In this document: positions 7,531 to 15,988 of the stretch, one piece after another
Numbering within the stretch: the stretch's first letter is position 1
Layout of the letters: each line of letters opens with the position of its first letter
NCBI RefSeq assembly: GCF_003385235.1
Contig: NZ_PQIA01000012.1
Location: 62,001 to 126,000, forward strand
Length of the DNA stretch: 64,000 nt
Direction: 5' to 3'
Source of the DNA: Amycolatopsis circi
GTDB lineage: Bacteria > Actinomycetota > Actinomycetes > Mycobacteriales > Pseudonocardiaceae
Notes under the pieces: generated by a model
What the model was told of the DNA's origin: nothing
The model's database searches: none
Seen by the model: the letters and a program-made list of their open reading frames with translations, nothing else
Translations under genes and position numbers: made by a program

Positions 7531-8457
7531 ATGCGTGGGACGGATATGGCGAGCCCGCGAGCACGCGGCCTGGGTGCGGCGTTGCGGGATGCCCGGATCG
7601 AGGCGCGGTTCGGGCTGCGGGAGCTGGGGCGGCGGATCGGGGTGAACCCGGCGTTGTTGTCGAACTGGGAGCTGGGTCAGCGGGTCCCGACCCCGGAGGA
7701 GGTGTCGAACGTGCTGGGCGCGCTCGGGGTGACCGGGGAGCGGAAAGCCTGGATCATGCTGCTGGCGCATGGCGTGACAGGGCCGAGTTGGTCGTCGGTG
7801 GGGTCGCAGGCGGACCCGGCGCATTACACGACGTTGATCGCGCACGAGCGGGTCGCGACGGCCGTGACGGTGTGGGCTCCGCTGCTGATCCCGGATCTGC
7901 TGCAGGTCCCGGATTACGCGCGGCTCGTCTTTGGCCCGGACCTGCGGGACAAGCAGAAGCTGGACCAGGTCGTGGAGAGCCGGATGGACCGCAACCGGAT
8001 CCTGTTCGGCGCGGGCGCGGTGAAGGCTCAGATGTTCATCGGCTCGGAGGCGCTGCGGAACCACTTCGGGGATGCCGAGGTGATGTTGCGGCAGACACGG
8101 TTCCTCAAGGATCTGATCGGGCTGTCGCGGACGATGACGATCCGGCTGGCTCCGAGTCAGGCGGTGACGGAGGAGGCGTTCAGCCGCTACGCGTTGAAGG
8201 ACACCTCGGATGTCGTGTACTGCCCGCATCGCGCGATGGGCGTGTTCCTGGTGGGGAAGGAAGCGGCCTCGTACGAGGTGACGATCGAGCGGCTTGCGGA
8301 GGCGGCGTTGTCTCCGGCGGAGTCGCTGGCGCGGCTGTCGGTCGTGGTGGACCAGCTTTTGAAAGAGGTGAAGGCGCAGCGGCGGGCGACTGACGCCGGG
8401 CTGAACCGGCTCCTGACCGGCGAGGAACCGACCACGGACGAGTCGACCACCGACTAG
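7531..8457 (+). CDS. XRE regulator, Scr1/DUF5753 type
   Basis: A 308-residue protein with an N-terminal helix-turn-helix (FGLRELGRRIGVNPALLSNWELGQRVPTP) and a long C-terminal DUF5753-like domain (TTLIAHERVA.. LIPDLLQVPDYAR.. FLVGKEAASYEVTIERL). ATG 7531 has GGAGG at 7518-7522; upstream starts overlap that site. Such proteins are common regulators in actinomycetes. Within this element it could take the role that KorSA has in pSAM2, repressing transfer or replication genes; the repeats at 8548-8632 just downstream are candidate sites. Confidence 0.8.
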   Translation: MRGTDMASPRARGLGAALRDARIEARFGLRELGRRIGVNPALLSNWELGQRVPTPEEVSNVLGALGVTGERKAWIMLLAHGVTGPSWSSVGSQADPAHYTTLIAHERVATAVTVWAPLLIPDLLQVPDYARLVFGPDLRDKQKLDQVVESRMDRNRILFGAGAVKAQMFIGSEALRNHFGDAEVMLRQTRFLKDLIGLSRTMTIRLAPSQAVTEEAFSRYALKDTSDVVYCPHRAMGVFLVGKEAASYEVTIERLAEAALSPAESLARLSVVVDQLLKEVKAQRRATDAGLNRLLTGEEPTTDESTTD

Positions 8458-8547
8458 CCGAAAAACCGAGCGAGCACTGAAAAAAGCGCACGGCGACGTG
8501 TGCTGTGTTCAACGCGCCCATTTGCGCTTGGAATTGTTCCGTATAAA

Positions 8548-8632
8548 CGCAGAACCGGCCTCTGGCGACCAACCTTCACCGGTTCTGCGCTGTCCACTGG
8601 GAAGTGAACAATGACGAACATAACCGGTTCTG
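8548..8632. promoter_or_regulatory. Operator cluster before tra
   Basis: An 11-bp inverted repeat CGCAGAACCGG (8548-8558) and CCGGTTCTGCG (8579-8589), plus a third copy AACCGGTTCTG (8622-8632) in direct orientation to the second. TATAAA at 8543 is a possible -10. The 200-base gap after the XRE gene otherwise holds nothing coding, so this is the likely control region for the zinc-finger/Tra/Rep operon. Confidence 0.55.
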
Positions 8633-8661
8633 GACGGCGTGCGTCAACGGGGGTCACCCGG

Positions 8662-8781
8662 ATGCGTTGCGCCGCATGCAAAAAGTTCACTCGCCTCGTG
8701 TGCGGTGAGACGAAGTGCGCGGCATGTCAAGGAATGCTGCCGCTCGACCTCACCGCGGCTGAGGGCGGTGAGCGCCGATGA
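8662..8781 (+). CDS. 39-residue zinc-ribbon protein
   Basis: ATG 8662 to TGA 8781. The product begins MRCAACKKFTRLVCGETKCAACQ, with two CxxC pairs that would bind one zinc. Its stop overlaps the tra start (ATGA at 8778-8781), so the two are coupled. It may be a small DNA-binding or assembly factor for transfer. Too short to assign by family, but the paired cysteines and the overlap make it believable. Confidence 0.6.
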   Translation: MRCAACKKFTRLVCGETKCAACQGMLPLDLTAAEGGERR

Positions 8782-10334
8782 ACGCGGCCGTGGTGATCGC
8801 TGTCGGCGCGGGTGTCGCGGTGGTCTTGTGGGTGCTGGCGAAGCTCGGCCGTGCGCTGGCGTCCATTGTGGAAACGCTGGCGGCGTTGGCGTTCCTGGGT
8901 TTCGCGTTCTGGACTGTGCTGCGGGCGGTCGGCTGGCTGGTGCGGCAGATCGTCACTCGGTGGCGCTCCTGTCTCGCGTTGGTCGTGATCGTGGTGTGGT
9001 TGCGGTGGTGGGGCTGGCTGTCCCTGACGGTCGTGCTCGTCACGCTGGCGCTGGTCGCGGTGGTCTGGCGCGCGTTGGACGTGGTCGGGTTCGACCGGTG
9101 GTGTGGTCGGTGGTTGCGGGCGTGGTGGCTGCGCTGGGCGGTCTACGGCCGGAAGCTGCCGGACTGGCTGCACGCCTGCGGGTTGACCGTCCGCGACGAA
9201 GCCATCCCCGTGGACGTGACCGTGAACCTGGTGTCGCGGCGGCGGAAGCGCCAGGCGATCACGCAGGCGCGGAAGACGTCGGGGGTGGCGGTGCCTGCGT
9301 TGGTGCGGGTGCGGTCGGGTGCGTCGTGGGACGAGGTCCGGGTGCGGTTGGTGCCGGGGCAGAAGCCGGAGGATTTCGACGAGGCGGCGCGGGCGTTGGC
9401 GACGGCGCGGAAGGTGTCGCGGGTGCAGGTGCGCGAGATCGCGCCGGATGTGGTGTCGCTGGACTTCATGCGCCGCGACCTGCTCACCACCCCCGTGAAA
9501 TCCCAGCCCCTGCCCGGCTTGGAACCGGCTCGGGTGAACCTGCGCGCGGTGTTCGCGGGGACGACGGAGTACGGGACGCCGTGGCGGCTGCCGTTGACCG
9601 GGGCGGGCGCGCACATCCTCGTCGCCGGTGCCAGCGGTGCCGGGAAGAACTCGGTCATGTGGTCCCCGCTGGTCTCGGCGGCCTCGGCGATCCGCTCCGG
9701 GCTGGTGCGGGTGTCGGGTGTGGACCCGAAGGGCATGGAACTGGCCTACGGGCGCGGGATCTTCGCCCGCTACGCCGTGTCCGGAAAGGACGCCCTCGAA
9801 CTGCTGGAGGGCCTGCGGGACGAGCTGGAGCGCCGCAAGGGGGAGTTCGCCGGGCGGACCCGCGATGTGCCGTTGTCGCAGGAGTTTCCGTTGGAGCTGC
9901 TGGAGTTCGACGAGATCGGCGCGTTGACCCGCTACACCGATCGCAAGACCCGCGAGGCGATCGTGGAGCACGTCGCGGTGCTCAATACCCAAGGGCGGGC
10001 GTTGGGGGTGTCGGTCCGCGGCTACGTGCAGGAGCCGACGAAGGACACAGTGCCGGTACGGGAGCTGTTCACCCGCCGCGTCTGCCTGCGCGTCACCTCC
10101 AAAAACCACGTCGGGATGGTGCTCGGCGACGGCGCGTACGAACGCGGAGCCTGGGCCAACCGGATTCCCGAGACCATGCCCGGCACCGGCTACGTGTGGG
10201 GCGAGGGCATCCGCGAACCGCTGCGCGTCCGTGCGGGCTGGGTGTCGGACGACACCGTCAAGGCTCTGGAGCACTACGTCACCAACGGCGGCACCCACCA
10301 CCTCGACCACTGCGAGGAAAGGAGGGCGGCGTGA
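8778..10334 (+). CDS. traSA: FtsK/SpoIIIE-type DNA translocase (TraSA-like)
   Basis: 518 residues. Hydrophobic N-terminal segments (about 1-110) anchor it in the membrane. The cytoplasmic motor domain has the Walker A GASGAGKNS near residue 280 and Walker B LELLEFDEIG near 375. In AICEs this single hexameric pump moves double-stranded DNA between mycelia. It overlaps the zinc-ribbon gene at its start and the next gene at its end (GTGA), in a tightly packed operon. Family and role are well established for pSAM2-like elements; DNA recognition specificity cannot be read here. Confidence 0.9.
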   Translation: MNAAVVIAVGAGVAVVLWVLAKLGRALASIVETLAALAFLGFAFWTVLRAVGWLVRQIVTRWRSCLALVVIVVWLRWWGWLSLTVVLVTLALVAVVWRALDVVGFDRWCGRWLRAWWLRWAVYGRKLPDWLHACGLTVRDEAIPVDVTVNLVSRRRKRQAITQARKTSGVAVPALVRVRSGASWDEVRVRLVPGQKPEDFDEAARALATARKVSRVQVREIAPDVVSLDFMRRDLLTTPVKSQPLPGLEPARVNLRAVFAGTTEYGTPWRLPLTGAGAHILVAGASGAGKNSVMWSPLVSAASAIRSGLVRVSGVDPKGMELAYGRGIFARYAVSGKDALELLEGLRDELERRKGEFAGRTRDVPLSQEFPLELLEFDEIGALTRYTDRKTREAIVEHVAVLNTQGRALGVSVRGYVQEPTKDTVPVRELFTRRVCLRVTSKNHVGMVLGDGAYERGAWANRIPETMPGTGYVWGEGIREPLRVRAGWVSDDTVKALEHYVTNGGTHHLDHCEERRAA

Positions 10335-10717
10335 ACCGGCTCATGATCTTCCTCGACACCATTCGGGATCACCTCGACCTGCATCAGCTGCCGCCGGTCG
10401 CGTCGTTGGACGTCTCCGCGTGGTCGAGGCCGATCACGGTGCAGTTGGACGTCGACGGTCTGGCCGAGGTCGCGCGGGCGCTGCTGACGTGGGCGAACAC
10501 TCTCGACGACGTCACCGCGACGTTGTGGCGGATCGCTGCGGGCGGATGGGTGCACGTCGGGATCGTCGGCCGGACGCCGTGCGGAATCCCGGTGCGCGTC
10601 TACGGCGCTGTGCTCTTCGACCCGAGTGTCTTCCCGGACCTCCCGGCCGGGGACAGGCAGCCGATGCCGGTACACGTGCTGCGCGGGTGGGCGTCGCGAG
10701 GGGAGGCGGCGGCCTGA
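10331..10717 (+). CDS. Hypothetical AICE protein between Tra and Rep
   Basis: 128 residues, GTG start overlapping the tra stop by four bases (GTGA) and stop overlapping the rep start by one base (TGATG). No signal peptide or membrane segment. Motifs: ITVQLDVDGLAEVARALLTWANTLDDVTATLWR, a helical core, then beta-rich HVGIVGRTPCGIPVRVYGAVL. Comparable small genes occur at this place in other AICEs, often near spd genes. No function is claimed. Confidence 0.7.
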   Translation: MNRLMIFLDTIRDHLDLHQLPPVASLDVSAWSRPITVQLDVDGLAEVARALLTWANTLDDVTATLWRIAAGGWVHVGIVGRTPCGIPVRVYGAVLFDPSVFPDLPAGDRQPMPVHVLRGWASRGEAAA

Positions 10718-12309
10718 TGGAAGGGACACGAGCGGAACGGATGCGGATGCCGCTGGCCGACGACTTGATCCGGGCGACGGCGGAGAAGCACGGAGTGTGC
10801 GTGCGTCCTTTCACGATGGAGGTCGGCGACCAGGACACCGGCGAACTGCGGTACGTCCCGGTGCCGTGCGGGTCCACTGTGGAATCGGTGTGCCTGCCGT
10901 GTGCGCGGAAAGCCAAGGCGCTGCGGCAAGTCCAGTGCCGCGAAGGCTGGCACATGACCGAGGAACCGGACCTCACGCCCGAAGAGCCCACTGAGGACCA
11001 GACGGAGCTGTTGGCGTACCGGGCTGATCTCGTCGCCTCTTACCGCGAGGTCGCCGACACCGACCCCGCCGAAGCGGAGGAGCTGCGGGAGGAGATCCGT
11101 GGTGTGGACGAAGAACTTCGGCAACTCGGCGTCCGGGGCCGTCTGCCCTCGGTTGAGCTGCCGACCAGGAAGGCGGTGAAGCGGTCGACGAAGCGGCGGC
11201 AGGACGCGCCGAACCTGCCCCGGCGCAAGGTCGCCAAGACCACGGTGGGGCGGGAGTTCGCGGGGCGGTTCCGGCCGTCGATGTTCGTCACGCTGACCTG
11301 CGACACCTACGGCCCGGTCCGCGGTGACGGCTCCCCGGTGAACCCGGCCGCCTATGACTACCGGCGGGCGGCGCGGGACGCGGTGCATTTCTCGGCGTTG
11401 GTGGATCGGTGGTGGCAGAACCTGCGCCGGGTCGTCGGCTGGGACGTGCAGTACTTCGCGACCGTGGAACCGCAGAAGCGGACCGCGCCGCACCTGCACG
11501 CCGCGATCCGGGGATCGGTGCCGCACGAGGTGATCCGGCAGGTCACCGAGGCGACGTATCGCCAGGTCTGGTGGCCGCAGCACGACGAGATCGTCTACAC
11601 CGACCGGCTCCCGAGCTGGGACGGGCCGGAACGGGGATTTGTCGACCCCGACACCCGCCAACCCCTGCTCACCTGGGATGACGCGGTGGAACAGGTCGAG
11701 GAACCGGCGCACGTGGTGACCTTCGGCCGCCAAGTCCACTCCAAGGGAATCCTCGGCGGGACCGAAGACGCCGGCCGCCACATCGGCTACCTGACGAAGT
11801 ACCTGACCAAGTCCACCGGTGAGGTGGTCGAGGCCGACACGGCAGCGCTGGCAGATCACCATGACCGGCTCCACGCTGAACTGGCCATCACCCCGTGCTC
11901 GCCCCGGTGCGCGGTGTGGCTGCTCTACGGCATCCAGCCCAAGGGAGCCAACGGAAAGACCACCCCGGGCCACTGCAGAGGCCGGGCGCACCGGCGGACC
12001 ACTCTCGGCCTGCCGGGTCGGCGGGTTCTGGTGTCGCGGAAGTGGTCGGGCAAGACGCTGGTGGATCACAAGGCCGACCGAAAGGCGTTCGTGATGGACG
12101 CCTTGGCGGCTGTCGGGATCGAGAAACCGCAACCGGACCCGGCTCGGCTCGTCTGGCGCAAGGTCGACGACGCCGACCCGCACGTGCCACCGAGACCGCA
12201 CCTGGTGATGCACGCGATCGCCGAACGCATCGCCTGGAAAGCCGAATACGACCGAGCACTACTCGCCGCCAGTCCGCCGGAAACTTCGGCAATTCAGCTC
12301 GCGGCTTGA
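10717..12309 (+). CDS. repSA: Replication initiator, RepSA-like (HUH type)
   Basis: 530 residues. It has a cysteine pair near the N-terminus (VCLPCARK), a charged coiled region, then the rolling-circle domain: FVTLTCDTYG (motif 1), PHLHAAIRG (the H-hydrophobic-H metal motif) and GYLTKYLTKS, whose tyrosines include the likely nicking residue. A C-terminal cysteine cluster (TPCSPRC..GHCRGRAH) may bind zinc. RepSA nicks the double-strand origin so that the excised element replicates as a rolling circle. ATG 10717 overlaps the previous stop and GGGGAGG lies 10 bases upstream. Confidence 0.88.
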   Translation: MEGTRAERMRMPLADDLIRATAEKHGVCVRPFTMEVGDQDTGELRYVPVPCGSTVESVCLPCARKAKALRQVQCREGWHMTEEPDLTPEEPTEDQTELLAYRADLVASYREVADTDPAEAEELREEIRGVDEELRQLGVRGRLPSVELPTRKAVKRSTKRRQDAPNLPRRKVAKTTVGREFAGRFRPSMFVTLTCDTYGPVRGDGSPVNPAAYDYRRAARDAVHFSALVDRWWQNLRRVVGWDVQYFATVEPQKRTAPHLHAAIRGSVPHEVIRQVTEATYRQVWWPQHDEIVYTDRLPSWDGPERGFVDPDTRQPLLTWDDAVEQVEEPAHVVTFGRQVHSKGILGGTEDAGRHIGYLTKYLTKSTGEVVEADTAALADHHDRLHAELAITPCSPRCAVWLLYGIQPKGANGKTTPGHCRGRAHRRTTLGLPGRRVLVSRKWSGKTLVDHKADRKAFVMDALAAVGIEKPQPDPARLVWRKVDDADPHVPPRPHLVMHAIAERIAWKAEYDRALLAASPPETSAIQLAA

Positions 12310-12327
12310 TCGGGAAGGGGGAAACTG

Positions 12328-12525
12328 ATGGACAACTACGTGCAATTCAGTCGTTTGTGGACGGTGGAGGATGTCTCGGAGTTCCTCGGCGTCCCGGTCT
12401 CGACGCTGTACCAGTGGCGGACCAAGGGTTACGGCCCGGCTGGTCGGAGGGTCGGCAAGTACATCCGTTACCGGCCGCAGGACGTCAGTTCGTGGGTCGA
12501 CCAGCTGTCAGACGAGGTTGCCTGA
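12328..12525 (+). CDS. xis: Excisionase Xis
   Basis: 65 residues with a MerR-type winged helix (WTVEDVSEFLGVPVSTLYQWRTKGYGPAGRRVGKYIRYRPQDV). It bends DNA at the att sites so that Int excises rather than integrates. GGGGGAAACTG precedes the ATG. Its stop overlaps the int start (TGATG), the usual xis-int arrangement. Confidence 0.9.
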   Translation: MDNYVQFSRLWTVEDVSEFLGVPVSTLYQWRTKGYGPAGRRVGKYIRYRPQDVSSWVDQLSDEVA

Positions 12526-13718
12526 TGCCTCGCCCGCAGCTGGAGATCGGGACGTACGGCGAGATCCGCTACTCGGCAACTCCGAACGGCTATCGCGCGC
12601 GTGCTCTCTTCCGCGACTTCGACGGCAAGACGCGCGAGGTCGAGCGGTCGGGGAAGACGAAAGGCAAAGCAGCGCAACGGCTTCGGGACACATTCAAGGA
12701 CTGGACCGGGTCGACCACGGGCGAGATCACCCGGGAAACCAAGTTGAAGGACCTCGCCGACGTGTGGATGGAACAGATCCGCAAGGAAGTCAGAGAAGGC
12801 ACCAAGTCGCCGACGACGGCCACTACGTACGAGTCCATCCTTACGCGCCACGTGAAGCCGGGCGTGGGGGAGTTGCGGGTGCGCGAGGCGACCGTGATGC
12901 GGCTGGATCGGTTCCTCGGCTCTATCCAGGCGACGATCGGGACCTCGACGGCCAAGACCGCGAGGACTGCGCTGTCGGGGATGCTCGGCCTCGCAGCGCG
13001 GTACGACGCGGTTGACAGCAATCCGACGCGGGACACCCGCCGCATCCCGAAGAGCAAGAAGAAGCCGCGCGCCCTGGACGCGGAAGAGCGTACGAAGTGG
13101 CTGGCTCGGGTCGAGGCCAACGAGAAGGCGCGGCGCTGGGACCTACCGGACCTGTCGCGCTTCATGATGGCTGCGGGCGTCCGGGTCGGCGAGGCCCTGG
13201 CGACGTATTGGGAGGACATCGACTTCGTGGCGGGGACGGTCGACGTCACGCATACGGTGGTCCGGGTGAAGGGCGAAGGGCTGCTCCGCAAGCCTCGGCC
13301 GAAGACGGAGTCCAGCCTGCGTGCGCTTCCGTTGCCGTCTTGGGCGTTGGCGCTGTTGAAGCGGCGGTGGGCTGAGGCTCGGAAGGACGGCCGGTCGCTG
13401 GCGAGTCCGGTTTTCGCCAGCACGGTCGGCGGGCTGCGGGACCCGAACAACGTCTTGCGGGTCATCCGGGAGATCCGCGGTGGCGATGACTTCATCTGGC
13501 TGACGTCGCACAACTTCCGGAAGACGACGGCGACCGCGCTGGACGATGCGGGCATCCCGACCCGGCTGATCGCGGACCATCTCGGCCACTCACGGGTGTC
13601 GATGACGCAGGACAACTACCTGGAGCGGAAGGCCGTCGATCCGGTCACGGCGCTGGCCCTGGAAGGGCTGCTGGATAATCCGTCCCCGCTCAAAACCGGG
13701 GATAAACCGGGGAGCTGA
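12525..13718 (+). CDS. int: Tyrosine integrase Int
   Basis: 397 residues. N-terminal arm-binding region, a SAM-like core-binding domain (about 75-170), then the catalytic domain. The conserved set is visible: Arg in GVRVGEAL, His-x-x-Arg in TSHNFRKTT, His in DHLGHSRVSM and the nucleophile Tyr in QDNYLER. It recombines attP with the tRNA-Lys 3' end. The ATG at 12525 overlaps the xis stop. It ends 44 bases before attR, as expected for an element whose int faces its own att site. Confidence 0.95.
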   Translation: MPRPQLEIGTYGEIRYSATPNGYRARALFRDFDGKTREVERSGKTKGKAAQRLRDTFKDWTGSTTGEITRETKLKDLADVWMEQIRKEVREGTKSPTTATTYESILTRHVKPGVGELRVREATVMRLDRFLGSIQATIGTSTAKTARTALSGMLGLAARYDAVDSNPTRDTRRIPKSKKKPRALDAEERTKWLARVEANEKARRWDLPDLSRFMMAAGVRVGEALATYWEDIDFVAGTVDVTHTVVRVKGEGLLRKPRPKTESSLRALPLPSWALALLKRRWAEARKDGRSLASPVFASTVGGLRDPNNVLRVIREIRGGDDFIWLTSHNFRKTTATALDDAGIPTRLIADHLGHSRVSMTQDNYLERKAVDPVTALALEGLLDNPSPLKTGDKPGS

Positions 13719-13759
13719 TCTTGACCGGCCACGAGCAAAGAGCCGCTGACCTGGGAGTT

Positions 13760-13835
13760 TGGTGGGCCGCCTGGGGCTCGAACCCAGAACCTACGGATTA
13801 AAAGTCCGCAGCTCTACCAATTGAGCTAACGGCCC
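13760..13835 (-). tRNA. tRNA-Lys (UUU) with encoded CCA; attR
   Basis: The minus strand folds as a full tRNA: acceptor GGGCCGT with GCGGCCC, D-arm with GCTCAATTGGTAGAGC, anticodon stem-loop GCGGACTTTTAATCCGT (anticodon TTT), T-arm GGTTCGAGCC. Discriminator A is at 13763 and CCA at 13760-13762. The 3' part is the attR core. The left copy of the core is followed by CTC, not CA, so the encoded CCA end comes from the element. Confidence 0.95.
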
Positions 13836-13903
13836 GCGCGCTCAGTCTAGCGGGCGCCATCCGGCCCCTCGCCGGGGTGGGTGCCCACCCCGGCAGCCCG
13901 GCC

Positions 13904-15010
13904 TCACCGCATCGAGCGGAGCGTCGTTACGAACCGAGCAAGGTCTGCTGCGTAAGCCTCCGGCTGGTCCATCGCGACGAAGTGGTGCCCAGCAGGATTG
14001 TCGACCGGCCAGTGGACGATCTCCGACTCCCGCGCGGCCAGCCGTCGGATCCCTGGCACCCCGCTGTACACCCCGGTCGGTGCCTCCTTCTGTCCCTGCG
14101 GCCAGGCAAACCCGGTGCTCGAGTAGAACGACCACGACGACGTCCCGAAAGTCTCGGTGAACCAGTACACGCTCAGGTTCGTCAGGAACCCGTCCAGCAT
14201 CTCGTCCAGTACCCGGCCACCACCAAACTCGTGGAACTTCTGTGCCATCCACGCCAGCGCGCCCACGGGGGAGTCGTTCCAGCCATAAGCGAACGTCTGC
14301 GGCGCGGCCCGCAGCAGCGAGTGGTGGTCGACGCCGTTCATCCAGTCCTGCGACATCATCTCGGTGAACGCGGCACGCTCAGCCGCATCCAGGTCAGGTA
14401 AGTCGGCCTCGGTGGGAATGCCCAGGCCAGCGGTGATGTAGACGCCCAGCACCCGACCGACCCGGGCGACTTCTGGGGCGACGTAGGCACCGTAGTCCCC
14501 GCCTTGGACGACGTAGTCGCGGTACCCCAGCCGCTCCATCAGTTCGGCCCACGCGCGGGCCACGCGGGCGGCGTCCCAGCCGGGGCCGGGCGCGGAGGAG
14601 AAGCCGAAACCGGGCAGTGAAGGGACGACGACGTGGAAGTCCGACAGGTGCTCGATCAGGTCCGCGAACTCGACGAAGGAGTTCGGCCAGCCGTGCGTCA
14701 GCAACACCGGCGTGGCATCCGGCGCGGCGGACGGGATGTGCAGGAAGTGCAGGTCGACGCCGTCGATTTCGGTCTGGAACTGCGGGAATTCGTTCAACCG
14801 AGCCTCGTGCGCCCGCCAGTCGTAGCCAGTCGCCCAGTAGGACGCGACCTCGCGCAGCCAGTCGACCGGCGCCCCGCGGTCCCAGCCTTCGCCGGGCAGT
14901 CGCGCCGGCCAGCGGGTCTGCGTGAGCCGGGCGCGCAGGTCGGTGAGGGCGGCGTCGGAGATGTCGATGCGGAACGGGCGAATGTTCATGACGGGAACGC
15001 TAGAGGCCAT
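13904..15010 (-). CDS. Epoxide hydrolase, alpha/beta-hydrolase with EHN domain
   Basis: 368 residues. The N-terminal EHN domain (FRIDISDAALTDLRARLTQTRWP) precedes an alpha/beta-hydrolase core with the HGWPNS oxyanion motif and the nucleophile Asp in GGDYGA; the closing PAGHHFVAMDQPE carries the catalytic His. It opens epoxides to diols, with the natural substrate unknown. No signal peptide, so cytoplasmic. It is divergent from a WYL regulator only 24 bases away, whose likely operator lies in that gap. ATG 15010 would be nearly leaderless; ATG 14989 is an alternative. Confidence 0.88.
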   Translation of the reverse strand: MASSVPVMNIRPFRIDISDAALTDLRARLTQTRWPARLPGEGWDRGAPVDWLREVASYWATGYDWRAHEARLNEFPQFQTEIDGVDLHFLHIPSAAPDATPVLLTHGWPNSFVEFADLIEHLSDFHVVVPSLPGFGFSSAPGPGWDAARVARAWAELMERLGYRDYVVQGGDYGAYVAPEVARVGRVLGVYITAGLGIPTEADLPDLDAAERAAFTEMMSQDWMNGVDHHSLLRAAPQTFAYGWNDSPVGALAWMAQKFHEFGGGRVLDEMLDGFLTNLSVYWFTETFGTSSWSFYSSTGFAWPQGQKEAPTGVYSGVPGIRRLAARESEIVHWPVDNPAGHHFVAMDQPEAYAADLARFVTTLRSMR

Positions 15011-15011
15011 G

Positions 15012-15030
15012 TAGGTCAGATATGGTCCTA
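15012..15030. promoter_or_regulatory. Inverted repeat in 24-bp divergent gap
   Basis: TAGGTCA-GATA-TGGTCCTA is an imperfect inverted repeat filling the gap between the epoxide hydrolase and WYL genes. A -10 for each direction can be read inside it (TATGGT rightward, TATCTG leftward), both about 8 bases from the start codon, so both mRNAs may be leaderless. A regulator bound here would affect both genes. Confidence 0.55.
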
Positions 15031-15034
15031 GATC

Positions 15035-15988
15035 ATGAGTGCGGCTCGGTTATTGCAGTTGCTGTCCCTGTTGCAGACGCCGCGGCAGTGGCCGGGCAGT
15101 GAGCTGGCGGAGTGGCTGGGCGTCGAGGGCCGGACGGTTCGCCGGGACATCGAGCGGCTGCGCGAGCTGGGGTATCCGGTCGAGGCGACGATGGGCGCGG
15201 AGGGCGGATATCGCCTGGTCGCGGGCAGTGCGATGCCGCCGTTGCTGCTCGACGACGAGGAGGCGGTCGCGATCGCGGTCGGGTTGCGGATGGCGTCCGG
15301 GCACGCGGTGACCGGGATCGACGAGGCGTCGGTGCGTGCGTTGACGAAGCTGGAGCGGGTCTTGCCGTCTCGGCTGCGACGCCGGGTGAACGTGCTGAGC
15401 AACGCGACGGTGCCGCTGCCGGTGAACGACGGGCCGCGCGTGGATCCGGAGTCGCTCACGGTCCTGGCGACGGCGATCGCCAACCGCGAGCGGCTGCGGT
15501 TCGGCTACCTCGCCAACGACGGCAAGGCGACGAAAAGGCTGGTCGAGCCGCATCATCTGGTGTCGTCCGGCCGACGCTGGTATCTGCTGGCGTTCGACAG
15601 CGACCGGGACGACTGGCGGGTCTTCCGGGTCGATCGCATCGAAGAACCAAAACCCATCGGGACCCGGTTCACCGCAAAAGACCTGCCTGCCGAGGACCCG
15701 GCGGCGTACGTGACCAAGAAGCTGCACACCTCCCGCCCGACGCATCGCGCGGTGGTCACCGTGCACGCACCGGCGGACGAGGTAGCGCGGATTTGGGGCG
15801 CGGCAAGCGAAGTGACCGCGGTGGACGACCGCACCTGCCGCGTCGTCAGCCCGGCCGACACCCTGGAATGGCTGGCGTTCCGGCTGACCAGCCTCGGCCG
15901 CGAGTTCGAGGTGCACGAACCGCCGGAGCTGGCGGAGCACCTGCGCGAACTCGGCGGCCGGGCGCTGCGCGCGGTCAGTCCTGCGTGA
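15035..15988 (+). CDS. WYL-domain transcriptional regulator
   Basis: 317 residues. N-terminal HTH_11-type winged helix (WPGSELAEWLGVEGRTVRRDIERLRELGYPVEA), then a WYL domain (about 140-225, including the RRWYLLAFD stretch and WRVFRVDRIEEP) and a WCX C-terminal extension. WYL domains sense nucleotide or nucleic-acid ligands. It likely controls itself and the divergent epoxide hydrolase through the repeat at 15012-15030. Confidence 0.9.
   Translation: MSAARLLQLLSLLQTPRQWPGSELAEWLGVEGRTVRRDIERLRELGYPVEATMGAEGGYRLVAGSAMPPLLLDDEEAVAIAVGLRMASGHAVTGIDEASVRALTKLERVLPSRLRRRVNVLSNATVPLPVNDGPRVDPESLTVLATAIANRERLRFGYLANDGKATKRLVEPHHLVSSGRRWYLLAFDSDRDDWRVFRVDRIEEPKPIGTRFTAKDLPAEDPAAYVTKKLHTSRPTHRAVVTVHAPADEVARIWGAASEVTAVDDRTCRVVSPADTLEWLAFRLTSLGREFEVHEPPELAEHLRELGGRALRAVSPA

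Larger units (their letters stand above)
2229..13797. mobile_element. AICE-type integrative conjugative element in tRNA-Lys
   Basis: The segment is bounded by a 36-bp direct repeat (2229-2264 and 13762-13797) identical to the 3' part of the tRNA-Lys gene at its right end. Inside are the hallmark genes of actinomycete integrative and conjugative elements such as pSAM2: tyrosine integrase and MerR-type Xis next to attR, a RepSA-like replication initiator, an FtsK/SpoIIIE-type Tra, a Pra-like activator and a NUDIX gene like Pif. All core genes are intact, so the element may still be mobile. The left 3 kb is a lower-GC cargo. Total size is about 11.5 kb. Confidence 0.93.

Noticed and set aside
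8639..10717. 692-codon plus-strand frame overlapping tra
   Set aside because: Out of frame with the translocase; it arises from fusion of the real small gene at 10331-10717 with a shadow frame of tra.
10600..12213. 537-codon minus-strand frame opposite rep
   Set aside because: Shadow of the replication gene, which has the HUH motif and coupled neighbours.
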